In this document: in pieces, positions 1 to 9,787 of the stretch
Position numbering within the stretch: the stretch's first letter is position 1
Layout of the letters: each line of letters opens with the position of its first letter
Origin: Bacillus zhangzhouensis
GTDB taxonomy: Bacteria; Bacillota; Bacilli; Bacillales; Bacillaceae
Direction: 5' to 3'
Assembly (NCBI RefSeq): GCF_000715205.1
Contig: NZ_JOTP01000007.1
Span: 83,143 to 147,142 of the forward strand
Length of the DNA: 64,000 nucleotides
The notes under the pieces: generated by a model
Told to the model about the DNA's origin: nothing
Database searches by the model: none
What the model saw: the letters and a program-made list of their open reading frames with translations, nothing else
Translations under genes and position numbers: made by a program

Positions 1-486
1 GCGAAAACGTTTATTGTTGGCTGTCAAAGCCTTGTATACGGTGCACTTATTGTCGGGATGGCGCGCTGCATTTCAGTCATTCTAGAAAACGGTAAATTGC
101 TTGATACAGTGGTCAATGGTTTGGCGAGTATGCTAACAGGATTTAGTCCAATTGCTGGTGCGATCGGGATGTATATTGCAAGTGCGCTTCTTCATTTTTT
201 GATTTCATCAGGGTCCGGAGAAGCTGTTGTCTTTATTCCGATTCTTGCGCCGCTGGCTGATTTAATGGGCATCACTAGACAAGTAGCTGTAGAAGCGGTC
301 ATGCTCGGTGAAGGAGTAGTCAACTGTATCAATCCTACTTCAGGTGTGTTGATGGCTGTGCTTGCTGCAAGTGGTATTCCTTATGTGAAGTGGCTGCGTT
401 TTATGGTGCCGCTTGCGCTCATTTGGTTTGTCATCGGTCTTGTGTTTATCTGTATCGGAGTAATGATCAACTGGGGACCTTATTAA
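1..486 (+). CDS. YfcC-like C4-dicarboxylate/amino-acid carrier, C-terminal part
   Basis: Open from the first base of the window in frame 1, so the 5' end is missing; about 161 residues remain. They are strongly hydrophobic, with about four membrane segments and a polar loop rich in Gly, Ser and Glu ([17 protein letters not shown]), followed by a [13 protein letters not shown] stretch. This pattern is typical of the YfcC/DcuC anaerobic-carrier superfamily, inner-membrane transporters of dicarboxylates or basic amino acids. The substrate cannot be told from this fragment. A hairpin terminator follows immediately, so this is the last gene of its transcript. Confidence 0.6.
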   Translation, partial: AKTFIVGCQSLVYGALIVGMARCISVILENGKLLDTVVNGLASMLTGFSPIAGAIGMYIASALLHFLISSGSGEAVVFIPILAPLADLMGITRQVAVEAVMLGEGVVNCINPTSGVLMAVLAASGIPYVKWLRFMVPLALIWFVIGLVFICIGVMINWGPY

Positions 487-497
487 ATATGTATCAC

Positions 498-526
498 GCT
501 GCCGAAGAGAGTTTGGCAGCTTTTTT
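498..526 (+). terminator. Rho-independent terminator after the YfcC-like gene
   Basis: GCTGCC (498-503) pairs with GGCAGC (515-520) around an 11-nt loop and is followed by six T. Confidence 0.85.
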
Positions 527-613
527 CTTATGGAAATATGTATGGAGACAGCGGTTTGAAACCACAATAAGTGTGTTCACAAATTCGCTACATATTTTTT
601 TAAAGCAACCCCC

Positions 614-664
614 TTGCAAAAGTTTGTGAAGTATTGCACAATAAGAATGTGAAATACTTCACAA
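614..664 (+). promoter_or_regulatory. ldh promoter with two Rex-type operators
   Basis: TTGCAA (614-619) and CACAAT (637-642) with a 17-bp spacer form a plausible sigma-A promoter. Two redox-repressor-like palindromes overlap or follow it: TTGTGAAGTATTGCACAA (624-641, one mismatch in the arms) and TGTGAA-N4-TTCACA (648-663, perfect). Both fit the known Rex consensus TTGTGAA-N4-TTCACAA. This implies repression at low NADH and induction under oxygen limitation. A further half site, GTGTTCACAAAT, lies near 575. Confidence 0.8.
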
Positions 665-703
665 ACAAAAAGCAACCTAGTTTTACTTAGGAGGATGAGA
701 TAA

Positions 704-1651
<948 letters not shown>

Positions 1652-1694
1652 TCAATCAAAGGCAACCTATCTGAGCAGAAAAGGATGAATCACT

Positions 1695-3317
1695 ATGTGG
1701 CAGCAAATATATGATCCGTTTGGTAATGAATTCGTGAGTGCATTGGTCGCAATGCTTCCAATCTTGTTTTTCCTACTTGCTTTAACTGTATTTAAGTTAA
1801 AAGGTGTTTTAGCCGCTTGTTTTACCTTAATCGTCAGTTTTGTGACAGCTGTTTTCTTCTTTCATATGCCAATTGAGAAGGCACTATCTGCTGTACTGCT
1901 CGGTATATCTAATGGGCTTTGGCCGATTGGATATATCGTCATCATGGCCGTATGGCTCTATAAAATTGCTGTGAAATCTGGGAAATTTGATGTCATTCGT
2001 TCTAGTATTGCTGGAATCTCTCAAGATCAACGTCTTCAGCTCTTATTAATTGGTTTTAGTTTTAACGCATTTTTAGAGGGAGCAGCTGGGTTTGGGGTAC
2101 CGATTGCGATCAGTGCCGCCCTTTTAACAGAGCTTGGATTTAAACCACTGAAAGCCGCAATGCTCTGTTTAATTGCCAATGCTGCGTCTGGCGCGTTTGG
2201 TGCAGTGGGCATCCCAGTCATTACAGGGGCGCAAATGGGCAATATGACGCCGCTCGCTTTATCTCAAACCCTTGTGTATACGATCCCATTTATTTCTTTC
2301 TGTATCCCGTTTCTACTCATTCTGATTGTAGACGGCTTCAAAGGGATCAAAGAAACGCTGCCAGCCTTGCTTGTTGTCAGTGGAAGCTATGCGATTTTGC
2401 AAGCTGTGACGATGGTGACGATGGGCCCTGAGCTTGCCAACATTATTTCAGCCTTAGCAAGTATGGGAATTTTGGCTTTATTTCTTCGGAAATGGCAGCC
2501 AAAACACATTTATCGTGAAGAAGGAGCGCCAGCCATTGAACAAAAACAAACGTATCGCGGAGTTGAAATCCTGAAAGCATGGTCTCCGTTCTATATTTTA
2601 ACTGCCGTTATTACTGTATGGAGTCTGCCAGCATTTAAAGCATTGTTTGCTGTAGGAGGACCACTCAACTGGACGACGATTTTAGTGAAAATGCCGTTTC
2701 TACATCAGCAAATTGTGAAATTACCACCAATTGCACAAACAGAAACACCCATTGATGCGATCTTTAAAATAGATGTCATTAGTGCAACAGGTACTGCTAT
2801 TTTAATTGCGGTCATGCTGACAGGATTGTTTAGCAGACATATTAGGTTAACAGAAGGCGCTGCCTGTTTAAAAGCAGCGGTGAAGGAGCTGTGGGTACCT
2901 GTTCTCACCATTTGTTTTGTCATGGGCTTTGCCAACTTGGCAAACTTTGCCGGACTTAGCTCTGCAATTGGTCTTGCGCTTGCCAAAACAGGCGATTTGT
3001 TCCCGCTTGTCAGCCCGGTGCTTGGCTGGATCGGCGTGTTTATTACGGGGTCTGTCGTGAGTAACAATGCATTATTCGGTAACCTTCAAGCGGTCACTGC
3101 TTCTCAAATCGGATCACAGGCAGGTTTGTTAATCGGGGCGAATACGACCGGTGGTGTCATGGCGAAGTTAATTTCTCCACAATCAATCGCCATCGCTACA
3201 GCAGCCGTTGGAGAAACAGGTAAAGAATCTGAGCTATTCAAAAAGACAGTGAAGTACAGCTTCATCTTGCTTGCCATCGTGTGTATATGGACATTCATTC
3301 TTGCTCAATTTGTATAG
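1695..3317 (+). CDS. lldP: L-lactate permease
   Basis: 540-residue polytopic membrane protein of the lactate permease (LctP) family, which exchanges lactate with protons across the cytoplasmic membrane. It has more than ten hydrophobic segments. Conserved family stretches are visible: [12 protein letters not shown] near residue 130, [11 protein letters not shown] near 160 and the Asn/Gly-rich [11 protein letters not shown] near 455. It lies directly downstream of ldh with no terminator between, so the two are probably co-transcribed for lactate export or re-uptake. A strong bidirectional terminator follows. Synonyms are lctP (B. subtilis) and lldP. Confidence 0.95.
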   Translation: MWQQIYDPFGNEFVSALVAMLPILFFLLALTVFKLKGVLAACFTLIVSFVTAVFFFHMPIEKALSAVLLGISNGLWPIGYIVIMAVWLYKIAVKSGKFDVIRSSIAGISQDQRLQLLLIGFSFNAFLEGAAGFGVPIAISAALLTELGFKPLKAAMLCLIANAASGAFGAVGIPVITGAQMGNMTPLALSQTLVYTIPFISFCIPFLLILIVDGFKGIKETLPALLVVSGSYAILQAVTMVTMGPELANIISALASMGILALFLRKWQPKHIYREEGAPAIEQKQTYRGVEILKAWSPFYILTAVITVWSLPAFKALFAVGGPLNWTTILVKMPFLHQQIVKLPPIAQTETPIDAIFKIDVISATGTAILIAVMLTGLFSRHIRLTEGAACLKAAVKELWVPVLTICFVMGFANLANFAGLSSAIGLALAKTGDLFPLVSPVLGWIGVFITGSVVSNNALFGNLQAVTASQIGSQAGLLIGANTTGGVMAKLISPQSIAIATAAVGETGKESELFKKTVKYSFILLAIVCIWTFILAQFV

Positions 3318-3334
3318 GTTCATAGATAGGTTTT

Positions 3335-3367
3335 AAAAAAGACTGAGATGGCTCTCAGTCTTATTTT
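3335..3367. terminator. Bidirectional terminator between lldP and ntdR
   Basis: GACTGAGA (3341-3348) pairs with TCTCAGTC (3353-3360). An A6 run precedes it and a T-rich run follows, so it can end both convergent transcripts. Confidence 0.85.
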
Positions 3368-3369
3368 GT

Positions 3370-4359
3370 TTATGTAGATTCTCTTGTCACGAGCCGAGTA
3401 GGCAGTTGGATATGATCACGCTGTAATGGTTTTTGGTCTTGCAGAAGCTGAATCATTTGCTGCACAGACCGCTGACCAAGTTCTACGATCGGGATGTCAA
3501 TGGTGGTGATCGTTGGAGCCGTCACCTCGCAAATGTCTTGGTTGTCATAGCCGATAACCGCTAGATCCTCGGGGATTTGATAACCATATGAAATGGCCCG
3601 TTTAATGAGTCCTGCTGCGACTTGATCATTGCCGGTAAAAATGGCATCAGGTGTATCCGGCATGCCATGGATCAAATCCATTAAGCGAAAGCCGTCTTCA
3701 ATGGTAAAGGCCTCCCCAAACAGCCAATCTTCATTTAGCGGCAAACCGTGAGCAGAAAGCGCATCCAGATAGCCCTTTCTTCTTTGTTTCTGTGCCTCAC
3801 TACTTTCTGTATCAAAGCAAAATCCAATCGATTTACGCCCTGACCGAATCAAATAATCAACAGCCTTATAGGCGGCTTCGCGCTCATCGTATCCAATAAT
3901 CGGGATGTCTGCTGTTTGATGATATTCATTTGCCATGACAATGGGGCCGTTTGATAAAAATGGCTCGATCTTTTCCCACTTATTTTCTAATGCCCCCAAT
4001 ATGACGCCATCTACTTCTTTTCTTTTTAATAATTGAAGCCCTTCAAGCTCTAGTGATTCTTGGTAAAACGTCTGGAGCACGATAGCTTTATACCCTTGAT
4101 CCAGTGCTTCCTTTGAAATGCCTTTAATCAATTGTGCAAAAAAAGGATGGTCCACAGCCGGGACAGACACAGCAATGGTCTTTGTCTGATGTGAACGAAG
4201 GGTGCGAGCCGCTGAACTCGGTGTATACTCCATTTCCTTCATCACCTGTAAAATGTGCTGACGCTTTTCCTCTGACACATATGGATGATGATTCAGCACC
4301 CTGGAAACAGTGGTGGTTGAAACCCCGCAGCGCTTGGCAATTTCATAAATTGTACACAT
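3370..4359 (-). CDS. ntdR: LacI-family regulator NtdR
   Basis: 329-residue LacI/GalR regulator, divergent from the kanosamine operon. In B. subtilis NtdR activates ntdABC in response to the operon's own amino-sugar product. The N-terminal helix-turn-helix begins at residue 3 (IYEIAKRCGVSTTTVSRVLN), followed by a periplasmic-binding-protein-like effector domain with the usual HPFF, DGVI and ITTIDIP stretches. I place the start at the ATG at 4359, with AAAGGA upstream and the HTH directly at the N-terminus. A longer reading to 4503 only adds 48 residues without family character and would cross the divergent promoter. Placement and length match B. subtilis NtdR. Confidence 0.88.
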   Translation of the reverse strand: MCTIYEIAKRCGVSTTTVSRVLNHHPYVSEEKRQHILQVMKEMEYTPSSAARTLRSHQTKTIAVSVPAVDHPFFAQLIKGISKEALDQGYKAIVLQTFYQESLELEGLQLLKRKEVDGVILGALENKWEKIEPFLSNGPIVMANEYHQTADIPIIGYDEREAAYKAVDYLIRSGRKSIGFCFDTESSEAQKQRRKGYLDALSAHGLPLNEDWLFGEAFTIEDGFRLMDLIHGMPDTPDAIFTGNDQVAAGLIKRAISYGYQIPEDLAVIGYDNQDICEVTAPTITTIDIPIVELGQRSVQQMIQLLQDQKPLQRDHIQLPTRLVTREST

Positions 4360-4442
4360 ATTAACAAATCCTTTACACAAAGTTATTGTTCTGAAATCGA
4401 TAACATCATTTACAATGTGAAACAAGTTAAATATTAACAAAT
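4358..4442. promoter_or_regulatory. ntdR/ntdA divergent control region with direct and inverted repeats
   Basis: The two divergent starts are separated by 109 bp. ATATTAACAAAT occurs twice, at 4358-4369 and 4431-4442. GTTAA-N3-TTAAC (4426-4438) is a perfect palindrome covering the second repeat. GTTAT (4382-4386) and ATAAC (4400-4404) form another pair. TTTACA (4409-4414) and TATTAA (4432-4437), 17 bp apart, could be the ntdA promoter, with its -10 inside the palindrome. NtdR is the obvious candidate to bind here. Confidence 0.5.
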
Positions 4443-4468
4443 GGAATTGATTAATTGGAGGGAATGGA

Positions 4469-5794
4469 ATGCAAATATTGACGAAGGTATCAGGTAAAAG
4501 CAAGGATTATCTACCTTTGCTGGATATGATCAATCAAGGTGTTCAAGTAAAGTCTGATTCAGTAGAAAAGCATCTAGCGAATGAAAAGCTGGTGACGTTC
4601 CTTGAACAAGATATTGAGCACACAGGTTTGGAAAAAATTCTCTTCCATTATAAACAAAATAAGGAAAAAAAGATACCGTTCCTGCCAGTTGATAAACTGA
4701 TTTCAGAGGATGAGATCGATGATATTATGCAGGTACTGAAAGAAGTATTGAATTCTGGCCGTTTTACTTCAGGGCCATATATTCCACGTTTTGAAAAAGC
4801 GCTCGCTGAGTATTTAGGGAAAAAATATGTCATTGCCACATCAAGTGGGACAGATGCCCTCATGATCAGCCTCATATCAGCAGGCGTCCATCCAGGAGAC
4901 GAGGTCATTCTGCCAGCCAATAGCTTTGCTGCAACAGAAAATGCAGTGCTTGCTATTGGGGCTGTTCCAGTCTATGCCGATATTGACCCAGACACCTACT
5001 GCCTGGCACCGAGTGAAATAGAGAAGCATATCACGGATAAGACGGTATGCATTCTGCCGGTTCATTTATATGGAAAGCAAGCGGATATGGAGGCCATTTC
5101 GGCGATTGCGAAGCAGCATGGTCTAAAAATCATTGAAGATGGCTGTCAGGCGATTGGCAGCAGCGGCCTTGGGGCATTTGGAGATGGACTTGTTCTCAGC
5201 TTTAACCCATACAAAAACCTTGGAGTCTGCGGAAAGGCAGGAGCCATTGCCACAAATGATGAAGCCTTAGCCGAAAAATGCATGGAGATCAGCTATCATG
5301 GGTTTGAAGTAGGAAAGAAAAATGTCAAACGCAGTGACTACGGCTTTAATTCCAAGATTGATAACTTGCAGGCAGCGATCGGACTAGAACGGATGAAGTA
5401 TTTAAGTTTGCAAAACTTTAAGCGTTTTTACTTAGCAAAGCGATACATTGATCAGCTACAAACGCTTGAGGATGAAGGAACCATCAAGCTTCCGAAGCTG
5501 ACAGATGATCATGTATGGCACCTATTTCCTATCAGGGTGATCAAAGGAGATCGAGATGAGCTGGCGGAGCAATTGCTAGAGCTTGGCATTGAGACTGATG
5601 TCTATTACCCAATTCTATCGCATCAGCATCAAACAAATCTTGTCTCCCAAAAATATAAACAAACGACGCTTCCGCATACGGAAAAAGCAGCACAGCAGTT
5701 GCTCCATTTGCCGCTTTACCCGGGAATGCCGCTGCAAGATCAGGAGAAAGTCATCGAGGGGGTCCATCATGTTATCAAATCTTCCTTTCAGTAA
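4469..5794 (+). CDS. ntdA: NtdA, PLP-dependent 3-oxo-glucose-6-phosphate aminotransferase
   Basis: 441-residue sugar aminotransferase of the DegT/DnrJ/EryC1 fold type I family. In B. subtilis NtdA transfers an amino group from glutamate to 3-oxo-glucose-6-phosphate, making kanosamine-6-phosphate. The family core begins near residue 72 after an unusual N-terminal extension, as in the B. subtilis protein of the same length. SSGTDALM near 131 binds the cofactor phosphate, and the Schiff-base lysine is in FNPYKNLG (Lys249). The start has GGAGGG 7 nt upstream. The ntdB start lies inside its 3' end (26-nt overlap), indicating translational coupling. Confidence 0.95.
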   Translation: MQILTKVSGKSKDYLPLLDMINQGVQVKSDSVEKHLANEKLVTFLEQDIEHTGLEKILFHYKQNKEKKIPFLPVDKLISEDEIDDIMQVLKEVLNSGRFTSGPYIPRFEKALAEYLGKKYVIATSSGTDALMISLISAGVHPGDEVILPANSFAATENAVLAIGAVPVYADIDPDTYCLAPSEIEKHITDKTVCILPVHLYGKQADMEAISAIAKQHGLKIIEDGCQAIGSSGLGAFGDGLVLSFNPYKNLGVCGKAGAIATNDEALAEKCMEISYHGFEVGKKNVKRSDYGFNSKIDNLQAAIGLERMKYLSLQNFKRFYLAKRYIDQLQTLEDEGTIKLPKLTDDHVWHLFPIRVIKGDRDELAEQLLELGIETDVYYPILSHQHQTNLVSQKYKQTTLPHTEKAAQQLLHLPLYPGMPLQDQEKVIEGVHHVIKSSFQ

Positions 5795-6635
5795 AAAGCT
5801 GCTGAATCAGCCGGAAAACCCGCAGTGGATCGTCTTCTGTGACTTTGATGAAACCTATTATTCTCACGGAATGACAGAGAAGCAGAGAGAGGATGTAAAG
5901 CAGCTGGAAGCATTTGTGGCAGAAAAGAGCGAAGCAGGACAGCTCATACTGGGCTGGGTGACGGGGAGCAGTCTCGATTCTGTCACGAGCAAAATGGAAA
6001 AAGGTGGCTTCAGTCAATTTCCGCATTTCATTGCGTCGAACTTAGGGACTGAGATTGTATATACGTCGGATGCTCATTTTGGACAGCCAGATGCGGAATG
6101 GATGAAACGGCTGGATGCGCAGGGCTTTTCAGATGAAAAAATCGAAGATATCCTGCAAACCGTACGTGAAAAGGGGATTACCCTCAGGCCGCAAACACAG
6201 CTGGGCAGCTCAGGATATAAGAAAAATTTCTATTATCAGGAGCAGGATGAACGGACAGATCTTCATCATCTCTCGTTCATACAAACACTTGCCAAAGAGC
6301 GGGGTGTGGCGGTAAATATCAACAAATGCAACCCGCTCGCAGGAGATCCTGCGGATTGCTATGATGTCGACTTTTTACCAGTCGGGACAGGGAAGGATGA
6401 AATTGTCCGCTTTATGCTGAGTCAATATGATCTATCAATAGACCAAGGCTTTGCCTTTGGTGATAGTGGGAACGATTTGCGTATGCTTCAATCCGTCACG
6501 CACGGGTTTCTCGTCCAAAATGCGACGGCCGAGGCCAAACGGCACCATCACCAAATTTGTCATCATGGGTATGCAAAAGGAATCTACGAAACACTGAAAA
6601 CAGTGATGTATAAACATGAGGAGGCACATTCATGA
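5769..6635 (+). CDS. ntdB: NtdB, kanosamine-6-phosphate phosphatase (HAD family)
   Basis: 288-residue HAD-superfamily phosphatase with a Cof/SPP-type cap. In B. subtilis NtdB releases kanosamine from kanosamine-6-phosphate. The nucleophile motif DFDET is at residues 25-29, and the metal-binding GDSGND near 232. I chose the ATG at 5769, which follows GAGGGGG; an upstream reading to 5583 lies entirely inside ntdA and lacks family sequence. The stop overlaps the ntdC start by four bases (ATGA), so ntdA, ntdB and ntdC are one coupled unit. Confidence 0.94.
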   Translation: MLSNLPFSKKLLNQPENPQWIVFCDFDETYYSHGMTEKQREDVKQLEAFVAEKSEAGQLILGWVTGSSLDSVTSKMEKGGFSQFPHFIASNLGTEIVYTSDAHFGQPDAEWMKRLDAQGFSDEKIEDILQTVREKGITLRPQTQLGSSGYKKNFYYQEQDERTDLHHLSFIQTLAKERGVAVNINKCNPLAGDPADCYDVDFLPVGTGKDEIVRFMLSQYDLSIDQGFAFGDSGNDLRMLQSVTHGFLVQNATAEAKRHHHQICHHGYAKGIYETLKTVMYKHEEAHS

Positions 6636-7678
6636 AGAAAATTGGAATTGTTGGAGCAGGGAATATTGCAAAAGCACATGCAAGAGCTTTATCAACGATC
6701 AAAGGTGCAGAATTATCCGGCGTCTATGATTTGCACGAATCAGTAGCACAGGGATTCATTAAACAGTACGGCGGACGGGTGTATTCAAGTATCGATACGC
6801 TAGCCGATGCATCTGATGGGTTGATTATTGCTTCCCCTAACTTTTGTCACAAGGACCATGCCCTTCAGGCGCTAAGAGCGGGACAGCCGATTTTATGTGA
6901 AAAACCGATGGCTGTCTCGTTGAAAGAAGCGAAGGAAATGGTGGAGACAGCCAAACAGTTCCAGGTTCAGGCCGGTATGGGCTTTAACTATCGTTACTTA
7001 TCCTTTGTGAATATTTTGAAGAACTTGATTGCCAATGGTGAATTGGGCCGAATTTTAACGGTTAGAACTCATTTTAAGAAAAATAGTGCCCTCAGAAGAA
7101 AGACATTTTCATGGAGAGACAGCGGCGAGAGTCTTCGAACAAGCGGTGCACTAGGGGATCTTGGCATTCATTTGTTTGATATGCTGTGGTACTTATTTGG
7201 CAGTGGAATGAAAAAAGAATCTCTTAACACGAAGATGCTGACACATGTAAAGGAAAAAGAAGAGAAAAAGGTAGAGGTGGATGATCATACCGAAATTTTT
7301 GGGCAAATGGAGAATCAAGTGTTCTTTCATTTGGTGACGTCCAAAAGCTCGCAGCCTGAGGAATGCGGATTTAGTGTAGAAGTGATTGGCCATGACAAGG
7401 TATTCAAATACCATACGAACATGAAAAACGAATATGAGATCACTGATGGCTTAAGTGTAGAACGTCATCAAATGCCGCAAACCCTGCTGACTGATCCGCC
7501 AAATGAATTTTATGGATGGTCCGATACGTTTCGTGATCAACTAATGCATTGGGTGAATACAGATCCATACCCATCTCATATGAAGGTGGCTGATTTTGAA
7601 GATGGGTTTCGCGCGCAGGCTGCGTTAAATACATGCTTCGAGAGGGAAGAGGCTGTCGTCTCTGCCCAGGCATATTAA
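6632..7678 (+). CDS. ntdC: NtdC, glucose-6-phosphate 3-dehydrogenase
   Basis: 348-residue Gfo/Idh/MocA-family oxidoreductase. In B. subtilis NtdC oxidises glucose-6-phosphate at C3 with NAD, the first step to kanosamine. The Rossmann loop GAGNIAKAHA is at residue 8 onward, and the family CEKPMA motif is near residue 90, its lysine being catalytic. DLGIHLFDMLW near 172 contains the conserved catalytic His. Length matches the B. subtilis enzyme. It is the last biosynthetic gene before a perfect intrinsic hairpin that separates it from glcP. Confidence 0.94.
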   Translation: MKKIGIVGAGNIAKAHARALSTIKGAELSGVYDLHESVAQGFIKQYGGRVYSSIDTLADASDGLIIASPNFCHKDHALQALRAGQPILCEKPMAVSLKEAKEMVETAKQFQVQAGMGFNYRYLSFVNILKNLIANGELGRILTVRTHFKKNSALRRKTFSWRDSGESLRTSGALGDLGIHLFDMLWYLFGSGMKKESLNTKMLTHVKEKEEKKVEVDDHTEIFGQMENQVFFHLVTSKSSQPEECGFSVEVIGHDKVFKYHTNMKNEYEITDGLSVERHQMPQTLLTDPPNEFYGWSDTFRDQLMHWVNTDPYPSHMKVADFEDGFRAQAALNTCFEREEAVVSAQAY

Positions 7679-7684
7679 AGAGGT

Positions 7685-7715
7685 GGAGCGGAGAATTTCA
7701 ACTCCGCTCCTTTTT
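7685..7715 (+). terminator. Internal terminator/attenuator between ntdC and glcP
   Basis: GGAGCGGAG (7685-7693) and CTCCGCTCC (7702-7710) form a perfect 9-bp stem with an 8-nt loop, followed by T5. It starts only 6 nt after the ntdC stop and ends 15 nt before glcP, so it probably lowers read-through into the transporter gene. Confidence 0.8.
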
Positions 7716-7730
7716 AGAGGAAGTGAAAAG

Positions 7731-8918
7731 ATGAAAAAGGTGTTTTATTTTGGCTGTGTCTTTTATTTTTTTATTGGGACCATTCATGTGTTTTTTGGAA
7801 GCTTAACTCCTTATTTGCTGTCTAGTTATGATAAGGGTCCCGGGGAATTATCTTCTTTAATCTTTTTTCAGTTTATTGGTTTTTTGACAGGTGTTCTTTT
7901 ATCCCCCATTCTTGTGAGAAAAAAAGGCTATGGCGCTGTTTTGACCATGGGACTGCTGCTCATGATCGGTTCACTTCTCCTTGGGCTTTTGGTGCCAGGC
8001 TGGACGACGCTTGTGCTGGCAGGTTTTTTTCTTGGGAGCGGTGCGGGCAGTCTTGAGACAACAGCGGGGGCGTATGTGATTTCAATGGCAAACAGTGCAA
8101 AGCGAATTAGCATCATGGAAGTCTTTTTTGGATTAGGTGCACTGCTATTCCCTCTTTTGATTCTGCTGACCGTCACAGAACAGACGTGGCATTATGTGTT
8201 TTTATTCCAGGTGGGTGCGCTGACATTTTTCCTCATGCTCTGGCTTGTCTTTATGAGTAAATTGCCTCGTGGGCAGATGGCTGCTCCTTCTCAAGAGAAG
8301 AAGAAACCGTCTTTACTTGTTGATCGCAGCAATCGAATGATTGTCGTGCTCATGATATGCTTTGCTTTTTTCTACGCAGGAATTGAAACGAACTTTGCGA
8401 ACTTTTTGCCGTCGATCATGCTGGAAAAAGGGGGAGACAATTGGGGTCTCTTTGCTGTCTCCACTTTTTGGACGGCGATTGTCATCGGCAGAACCGTGAT
8501 CGCGAGAAAAGCAGATCAGCTGCAGCCGCTGCGTTTTTTAAAGCTAAGTGCGGCTCTCATGATCCTGCTGCTCGTTGTATTTGCACTGACAACCCACATA
8601 GCCGCACAGCTGATTCTCATCTTTTTCATTGGTTTGTGCGCAGCTGGCATGTTTCCAATCGCGCTGACTGCCTCTGCATTAATGATTGAAAATGCTATCG
8701 ACGAAGCAACGAGTTATTTTATTGCTGCTGCGAGTTTAGGTGGAGCCTGCTTGTCCTTTTTCATTGGATTTAGTCTTGAATGGGCAGGAGCGACAAGTGC
8801 CATCTTTGTTTTCGCCTTCTTAGCCGTTCTTCTGTTTGCAGCTGCGATTCAAATGAATCGCTCCAGAAAAAAAGAAACGGCTCTTCCGCAGCAGTCAGCG
8901 CTGAAAGCAGATCGGTAA
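7731..8918 (+). CDS. glcP: GlcP-like glucose/sugar MFS transporter
   Basis: 395-residue major-facilitator carrier with twelve predicted membrane segments. It is the counterpart of B. subtilis GlcP (401 residues), which takes up glucose by proton symport and is the fourth gene of the ntdABC-glcP operon. Start chosen at the ATG at 7731, preceded by GAGGAAGTG. An in-frame GTG at 7683 would put the ntdC terminator inside the coding sequence and is rejected. Glucose supply feeds glucose-6-phosphate to NtdC; export of kanosamine by this carrier is a less supported alternative. Confidence 0.88.
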   Translation: MKKVFYFGCVFYFFIGTIHVFFGSLTPYLLSSYDKGPGELSSLIFFQFIGFLTGVLLSPILVRKKGYGAVLTMGLLLMIGSLLLGLLVPGWTTLVLAGFFLGSGAGSLETTAGAYVISMANSAKRISIMEVFFGLGALLFPLLILLTVTEQTWHYVFLFQVGALTFFLMLWLVFMSKLPRGQMAAPSQEKKKPSLLVDRSNRMIVVLMICFAFFYAGIETNFANFLPSIMLEKGGDNWGLFAVSTFWTAIVIGRTVIARKADQLQPLRFLKLSAALMILLLVVFALTTHIAAQLILIFFIGLCAAGMFPIALTASALMIENAIDEATSYFIAAASLGGACLSFFIGFSLEWAGATSAIFVFAFLAVLLFAAAIQMNRSRKKETALPQQSALKADR

Positions 8919-9044
8919 GCAGCTTATCCAATTTGATCGTCCTTTTTTTTAAAAGTCCAACTGAAAAGATGACAAAGGACTTGTACTAAAACACAGAAGG
9001 TTTGAATAACATGTACAAGTCAGCATCAAAAGGAGGACGTCTAT

Positions 9045-9674
9045 GTGGCGGTGTTTTTTGGTTATATCTTTTTAGGGTTGTCACTTTCAGCGCCTGTTGG
9101 GCCAGTCAATGCAGCCCAGATCGACAGAGGGATAAAAAGTGGGTTTTGGCACGCATGGATTTTTGGTGTGGGGGCTATGGCTGCGGATATTGTCTATATG
9201 GTCCTCATATATTTTGGTGTCGCCCAGCTTTTGACCGCACCTCTTGTGAAAACTTTTTTGTGGCTGTTCGGCTTTTTCGTTCTGACCTATACCGGTATTG
9301 AAAGCCTTCGTAAAATCAATTTGCAGGAGAGCCCGAAAAAGGACGGAGGAAACACATCGGTCGGACATTCGTTCATGACAGGGTTTTTCATTTCTCTTTC
9401 CAATCCGCTCAGTATTTTATTTTGGCTTGGAATCTATGGCAGTATTTTGGCCAATACGATCGAAAAGTATGGGGCTTCCCAAATGCTGATGTACAGCATC
9501 GCTATTTTCATCGGCATGCTCTTATGGGATTTCTGTATGGCGCTGCTCGCCAGTACGTTTAGACGGTATTTAAATGAACGGATTTTGCACGGCTTATCCG
9601 TTCTGGCAGGTCTTTCTTTACTTGGTTTCGGCGCCTATTTTGGGTATCAAGGGATTATGGCGTTGATTGGGTAG
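9045..9674 (+). CDS. ycgF: LysE-family amino-acid exporter (YcgF)
   Basis: 209-residue membrane protein of the LysE/RhtB exporter family, which pumps amino acids or their analogues out of the cell. The signature SAPVGPVNAAQI is near residue 15 and SNPLSILFWLG near 117; about six hydrophobic segments are seen. Start is the GTG at 9045, with AGGAGG at 9031-9036. An ATG two bases upstream is in another frame that gives a Cys/Trp-rich nonsense protein. In B. subtilis ycgF precedes ycgG directly; here an AT-rich insertion separates them. Confidence 0.87.
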   Translation: MAVFFGYIFLGLSLSAPVGPVNAAQIDRGIKSGFWHAWIFGVGAMAADIVYMVLIYFGVAQLLTAPLVKTFLWLFGFFVLTYTGIESLRKINLQESPKKDGGNTSVGHSFMTGFFISLSNPLSILFWLGIYGSILANTIEKYGASQMLMYSIAIFIGMLLWDFCMALLASTFRRYLNERILHGLSVLAGLSLLGFGAYFGYQGIMALIG

Positions 9675-9738
9675 TCTTATGCAGAATTACTTTCTGAAGG
9701 TCATAGTTTAAAATTAATTTTTTACTTAAAAGATTGGA

Positions 9739-9778
9739 ACACGAAAAGCCCTGTTTTGTGTACAGGGCTTTTCGTGTT
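9739..9778. terminator. Strong bidirectional terminator
   Basis: ACACGAAAAGCCCTGT (9739-9754) and ACAGGGCTTTTCGTGT (9762-9777) are perfect inverted arms of 16 bp with a 7-nt loop. It separates ycgF from the convergent secreted-protein gene. Confidence 0.85.
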
Positions 9779-9787
9779 GTTAATAGA

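Noticed and set aside
4360..4503. Longer N-terminus for NtdR
   Set aside because: It would cross the divergent promoter and add residues without family similarity; the ATG at 4359 has a good ribosome site and puts the HTH at the terminus.
5583..5768. N-terminal extension of NtdB inside ntdA
   Set aside because: The extra 62 residues are basic and lack HAD features; GAGGGGG precedes the ATG at 5769.
9002..9301. 99-codon frame overlapping ycgF in another phase
   Set aside because: Cys/Trp-rich, no family pattern; the ycgF frame has the LysE signature and an ideal ribosome site.
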